Shown here one piece after another: positions 59,828-64,000 of a stretch of 64,000 bases of DNA. The stretch's first letter is position 1, and every line of letters starts with the position of its first letter. The notes beneath the pieces were generated by a model. The model was not told where the DNA came from. It saw nothing but the letters and a program-made list of their open reading frames with translations, and did not search any database. The stretch covers positions 315,001 through 379,000 of the forward strand of contig OY756957.1 of NCBI GenBank assembly GCA_963580455.1. Direction: 5' to 3'. Origin of the DNA: Euonymus europaeus. Taxonomy: Eukaryota; Streptophyta; Magnoliopsida; Celastrales; Celastraceae. Both the position numbers and the translations under genes were made by a program.

Positions 59828-62768
59828 AAACGGTTTTGTGAATATCCGTTGACTCCGAGTTCTGAATTCGGTGATTTTTAGCTTCATTTCACACTACTTT
59901 TCGAGCTCTACAATCCTGGTGTTTCGGATTTTGATTTCAGAACTCGTGGCTAGTTGGTCTCATTTCACCTAGTTTACCGCGAAATGTGGTTTCTTTACGT
60001 AAACGGTTTTATGAATATCCGTTGACTCCGAGTTCTGAATTCGGTGATTTTTAGCTTGATTTCACACTAATTTTCGAGCTCTACAATCCTGGGTTTTCGG
60101 ATTTCGATTTCAGAACTCGTGGCTAGTAGGTCTCGTTTCACCTAGTTAGCCGCGAAATGTGGTTTCTTTACGTAAACGGTTTTATGAATATCCGTTGACT
60201 CGGATTTCTGAATTCGGTGATTTTTAGATTGATTTCACACTACTTTTCGAGCTCTACGATCCTGGCGTTTCGGATTTTGATTTCAGAACTCGTGGCTAGT
60301 AGGTCTCGCTTCTCCTAGTTAGCCGCGAAATGTGGTTTCTTTACGTAAACGGTTTTATGAATATCATTTGACTACGAGTTCTGAATTCGGTGATTTTTAG
60401 CTTGATTTCACACTACTTTTCGAGCTCTACAATCCTGGCGTTTCGGATTTTGATTTCAGAACTCATGGCTAGTAGGTCTCGTTTCTCCTAGTTAGCCGCG
60501 AAATGTGGTTTCTTTACGTAAACGAATTTATGAATATCCGTTGACTCCGAGTTCTGAATTCGGTGATTTTTAGCTTCATTTCACACTACTTTTCGAGCTC
60601 TACAATCCTGGTGTTTCGGATTTTGATTTCAGAACTCGTGGCTAGTTGGTCTCGTTTCACCTAGTTTGCCGCGAAATGTGGTTTCTTTACGTAAACGGTT
60701 TTATGAATATCCGTTGACTCCGAGTTCTGAATTCGGTGATTTTTAGCTTGATTACACACTACTTTTCAAGCTCTACAATCCTGGCATTTTGGATCTTGAT
60801 TTCAGAACTCGTGGCTAGTAGGTCTCGTTTCACCTAGTTAGCTGCGAAATGTGGTTTCTTTACGTAAACGGTTTTATGAATATCCGTTGACTCCGAGTTT
60901 TGAATTCGGTGATTTTTAGCTTGATTTCACACTACTTTTGGAGCTCTACGATCCTGCCGTTTCGGATTTTGATTTCAGAACTCGTGGCTAGTTGGTCTCG
61001 TTTCACCAAGTTAGCCGCAAAATGTGGTTTCTTTACGTAAACGGTTTTACGAATATCCGTTAACTCCGAGTTCTGAATTCGGTGATTTTTAGCTTGATTT
61101 CACACTAATTTTCGAGCTCTACGATCCTGGCGTTTCGGATTATTATTTCAGAACTCGTGGCTAGTTGGTCTCGTTTCACCTAGTTAGCCGCGAAATGTGG
61201 TTTCTTTACGTAAACAGTTTTATGAATATCCGTTGACTCCGAGTTCTGAATTCGGTGATTTTTAGCTTGATTTCACACTACTTTTCGAGCTCTACGATAC
61301 TGGCGTTTCGGATTTTGATATCAGAGCTCGTGGCTAGTTGGTCTCGTTTCACCTAGTTAGCCGCGAAATGTGGTTTCTTTATGTAAACGGTTTTATGAAT
61401 ATCCGTTGACTCCGAGTTTTGAATTCGGTGATTTTTAGCTTGATTTCACACTACTTTTCGAGCTCTACGATCCTGGAATTTCGTATTTTGATTTCAGAGC
61501 TCGTGGCTAGTTGGTCTCGTTTCACCTAGTTAGCCGCGAAATGTGGTTTCTTTACGTAAACGGTTTTATGAATATCCGTTGACTCCGAGTTCTGAATTCG
61601 GTGATTTTTATCTTGATTTCACACTAATTTTCGAGCTCTACGATCCTGGGTTTTCGGATTTTGATTTCAGAACTCGTGGCTAGTTGGTCTCGTTTCACCT
61701 AGTTAGCCGCGAAATGTGGTTTCTTTACGTAAACGGTTTTATGAATATCTGTTCACTCCGAGTTCTGAATTCGGTGATTTTTAGCTCGATTTCACACTAA
61801 TTTTCGAGCTCTACGATCCTGGCGTTTCGGATTTTGATTTCAGAACTCGTGGCTAGTTGGTCTCGTTTCACCTAGTTTGCCGCGAAATGTGGTTTCTTTA
61901 CGTAAACGGTTTTATGAATATCCGTTGACTCCGAGTTCTGAATTCGGTGATTTTTAGCTTGATTTCACACTACTTTTCGAGCTCTACAATCCTGGCACTT
62001 CGGATTTTGATTTCAGAACTCGTGGCTAGTAGGTCTCGTTTCACCTAGTTAGCCGCGAAATGTGGTTTCTTTACGTAAACGGTTTTATGAATATCCGTTG
62101 ACTCCGAGTTCTGAATTCGGTGATTTTTAGCTTGATTACACACTACTTTTCAAGCTCTACAATCTTGGCGTTTCGGATTTTGATTTCAGAACTCGTGGCT
62201 AGTAGGTCTCGTTTCTCCTAGTTACCCGCGAAATGTGGTTTCTTTACGTAAACGGTTTTATGAATATCATTTGACTCTGAGTTCTGAATTCGGTGATTTT
62301 TAGCTTGATTACACACTACTTTTCGAGCTCTACAATCCTGACGTTTCGGATTTTGATTTCAGAACACGTGGCTAGTTGGTCTCGTTTCACCTAGTTTGCC
62401 GCGAAATGTGGTTTCTTTACGTAAACGGTTTTATGAATATCCGTTGACTCCGAGTTCTGAATTCGGTGATTTTTCGCTTGATTACACACTACTTTTCAAG
62501 CTCTACAATCCTGGAGTTTCGGATTTTGATTTCAGAACTCGTGGCTAGTAGGTCTCATTTCTCCTAGTTAGCCGCGAAATGTGGTTTCTTTACGTAAACG
62601 GTTTTATGAATATCTTTTGACTCCGAGTTCTGAATTCGGTGATTTTTAGCTTGATTTCACACTACTTTTCGAGCTCTACAATCCTGGAGTTTCGGATTTT
62701 GATATCAGAACTCGTGGCTAGTAGGTCTCGTTTCTCCTAGTTAGCCGCGAAATGTGGTTTCTTTACGT
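59828..62768. repeat. 17-monomer higher-order unit, 2941 bp (copy 2)
   Basis: This is the partner of 56887-59827. The first monomer has GGTTTTGTGAATATCC, a private change. Monomers 4 and 5 (60347-60692) resemble the stretch near 54119-54464 instead of copy 1. They share ATATCATTTGAC, CTCATGGCTAGTAGG, the AAACGAATTTATG junction at 60520 (54292 in the other) and TAGCTTCATTTC. The distance between the two junctions is 6228 bp, exactly 36 monomers. Confidence 0.88.
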
Positions 62769-63287
62769 AAACAGTTTTATGAATATCCGTTGACTCCGAG
62801 TTCTGAATTCGGTGATTTTTAGCTTGATTTCACACTACTTTTCGAGCTCTACGATACTGGCGTTTCGGATTTTGATATCAGAGCTCGTGGCTAGTTGGTC
62901 TCGTTTCACCTAGTTAGCCGCGAAATGTGGTTTCTTTACGTAAACGGTTTTATGAATATCCGTTGACTCCGAGTTCTGAATTCGGTGATTTTTAGCTTGA
63001 TTTCACACTACTTTTCGAGCTCTACGATACTGGCGTTTCGGATTTTGATATCAGAGCTCGTGGCTAGTTGGTCTCGTTTCACCTAGTTAGCCGCGAAATG
63101 TGGTTTCTTTACGTAAACGGTTTTATGAATATCCGTTGACTCCGAGTTCTGAATTCGGTGATTTTTAGCTTGATTACACACTACTTTTCGAGCTCTACAA
63201 TCCTGACGTTTCGGATTTTGATTTCAGAACTCGTGGCTAGTTGGTCTCGTTTCACCTAGTTTGCCGCGAAATGTGGTTTCTTTACGT
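62423..63287. repeat. Five-monomer unit, 865 bp (copy 1)
   Basis: The order is GATTTTTCGCTTG, ATATCTTTTGAC, AAACAGTTTT with GATACTGGCG, a second GATACTGGCG monomer, and GATTACAC with CCTGACG. The order begins again at 63288. The unit overlaps the end of the 17-monomer copy, so this amplification used the newest sequence. Confidence 0.85.
62769..63114. repeat. Single monomer duplicated in tandem
   Basis: The monomers at 62769-62941 and 62942-63114 both have GATACTGGCGTTTCGG and TTTGATATCAGAGCTCG. By eye they differ only at the start, where the first has AAACAGTTTT and the second AAACGGTTTT. This is the clearest case of adjacent near-identical monomers and marks a very recent one-unit slip. 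Confidence 0.88.
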
Positions 63288-64000
63288 AAACGGTTTTATG
63301 AATATCCGTTGACTCCGAGTTCTGAATTCGGTGATTTTTCGCTTGATTACACACTACTTTTCAAGCTCTACAATCCTGGAGTTTCGGATTTTGATTTCAG
63401 AACTCGTGGCTAGTAGGTCTCATTTCTCCTAGTTAGCCGCGAAATGTGGTTTCTTTACGTAAACGGTTTTATGAATATCTTTTGACTCCGAGTTCTGAAT
63501 TCGGTGATTTTTAGCTTGATTTCACACTACTTTTCAAGCTCTACAATCCTGGAGTTTCGGATTTTGATATCAGAACTCGTGGCTAGTAGGTCTCGTTTCT
63601 CCTAGTTAGCCGCGAAATGTGGTATCTTTACGTAAACAGTTTTATGAATATCCGTTGACTCCGAGTTCTGAATTCGGTGATTTTTAGCTTGATTTCACAC
63701 TACTTTTCGAGCTCTACGATACTGGCGTTTCGGATTTTGATATCAGAGCTCGTGGCTAGTTGGTCTCGTTTCACCTAGTTAGCCGCGAAATGTGGTTTCT
63801 TTATGTAAACGGTTTTATGAATATCCGTTGACTCCGAGTTTTGAATTCGGTGATTTTTAGCTTGATTTCACACTACTTTTCGAGCTCTACGATCCTGGAA
63901 TTTCGGATTTTGATTTCAGAGCTCGTGGCTAGTTGGTCTCGTTTCACCTAGTTAGCCGCGAAATGTGGTTTCTTTACGTAAACGGTTTTATGAATATCCG
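63288..64000. repeat. Five-monomer unit (copy 2, cut by the window end)
   Basis: This copy has GATTTTTCGCTTG, then ATATCTTTTGAC, then AAACAGTTTT with GATACTGGCG, then a TTTATGTAAAC junction monomer with GAGTTTTGAATTC like that near 61380. The GATTTTTCGC tag is 865 bp after the previous one. The array continues past the window, ending here 21 bases into a monomer. Confidence 0.82.

Larger units (their letters stand above)
1..64000. repeat. 173-bp satellite DNA array, about 370 monomers
   Basis: The same 173-bp sequence repeats head to tail from the first base to the last, always in the same orientation. Each monomer starts AAACGGTTTTATGAATATC and ends TGTGGTTTCTTTACGT. Monomer starts were checked at 1, 174, 347, 520 and 693 and then at many points to 63980. 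The spacing gives 370 monomers with a net loss of 31 bases, and the listed indels account for that loss. Neighbours differ by a few to a dozen or so substitutions, while copies many monomers apart can be nearly identical, which indicates higher-order organisation. No unique sequence, transposon or gene interrupts the array, and both array ends lie outside the window. The length is close to one nucleosome plus linker, as in many plant and animal centromeric satellites. I do not recognise the family, so centromere identity is an inference. Confidence 0.99.

Noticed and set aside
1..64000. CRISPR array
   Set aside because: The repeats are 173 bp with no unique spacers between them, and the whole period is conserved. 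This is satellite and not repeat-spacer structure.
1..64000. CENP-B box in the monomer
   Set aside because: I compared the TTCG-containing places (TTCGGTGA, TTCGAGCT, TTCGGATT) and the reverse strand near CGCGAA with the pattern NTTCGNNNNANNCGGGN. None fits.
1..64000. Alpha satellite (primate, 171 bp) or the Arabidopsis 178-bp centromere repeat
   Set aside because: The length is close, but the monomer does not resemble either from what I remember of them. I assign no named family. Rhynchospora Tyba (about 172 bp) is similar in length, but I cannot confirm its sequence.
1..64000. Ribosomal spacer sub-repeats or a minisatellite inside a gene
   Set aside because: No rRNA sequence, exon or other unique flank occurs in 64 kb. 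Stops occur in the monomer frames, so it does not encode a repeat protein.

Overview
The whole window is one uninterrupted tandem array of a satellite DNA with a 173-bp monomer. By hand count it holds 370 complete head-to-tail monomers plus 21 bases of the next one. Monomer starts at 1 and 63980 are 63,979 bp apart, which equals 370 x 173 minus 31. That deficit matches the net of the small indels I could list: 31 one-base deletions of a recurrent 172-bp subtype, and a handful of others that cancel. All monomers lie in the same orientation. I see no protein-coding gene, tRNA, rRNA, transposon, CRISPR array or unique-sequence island. The two 62-codon open frames at 42173-42361 and 47879-48067 are satellite sequence that lost a stop codon.

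The window suggests nuclear DNA of a eukaryote. A homogeneous, nucleosome-sized, AT-rich satellite (about 39% GC in one counted monomer) with multi-monomer higher-order copies is typical of a centromere or heterochromatic block, most often in plants. I do not recognise the family and name no species. Centromere function is an inference from length and organisation.

The landmarks of a monomer, numbered from AAACGG, are: a GTTGAC at 21-26, an EcoRI site GAATTC at 37-42, a SacI site GAGCTC at 76-81, an 11-bp inverted repeat with arms at 29-39 and 109-119, and the palindrome TTTACGTAAA across the monomer junction. Linked variants at positions 85 and 128 split the monomers into two classes.

The layout is a mosaic of nested duplications, all close to whole numbers of monomers. 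From 0.5 to 22.7 kb there are offsets of 6052 bp (35 monomers), 2420 bp (14) and 2768 bp (16). From 22.5 to 28 kb there are 2421 bp (14), 2767 bp (16) and a local 346-bp dimer. From 29 to 43.4 kb there are 7086 bp (41) and 7258 bp (42), with a 690-bp four-monomer unit in tandem pairs. From 41.6 to 52.6 kb there are 5706 bp (33), 2768 bp (16), 4149 bp (24) and 6917 bp (40), including a block that carries the four-monomer unit into an unrelated array. From 54.8 to 64 kb there are a 519-bp trimer pair, a 2941-bp 17-monomer pair and an 865-bp five-monomer repeat at the right end. This pattern fits repeated unequal exchange and conversion in register with the monomer.
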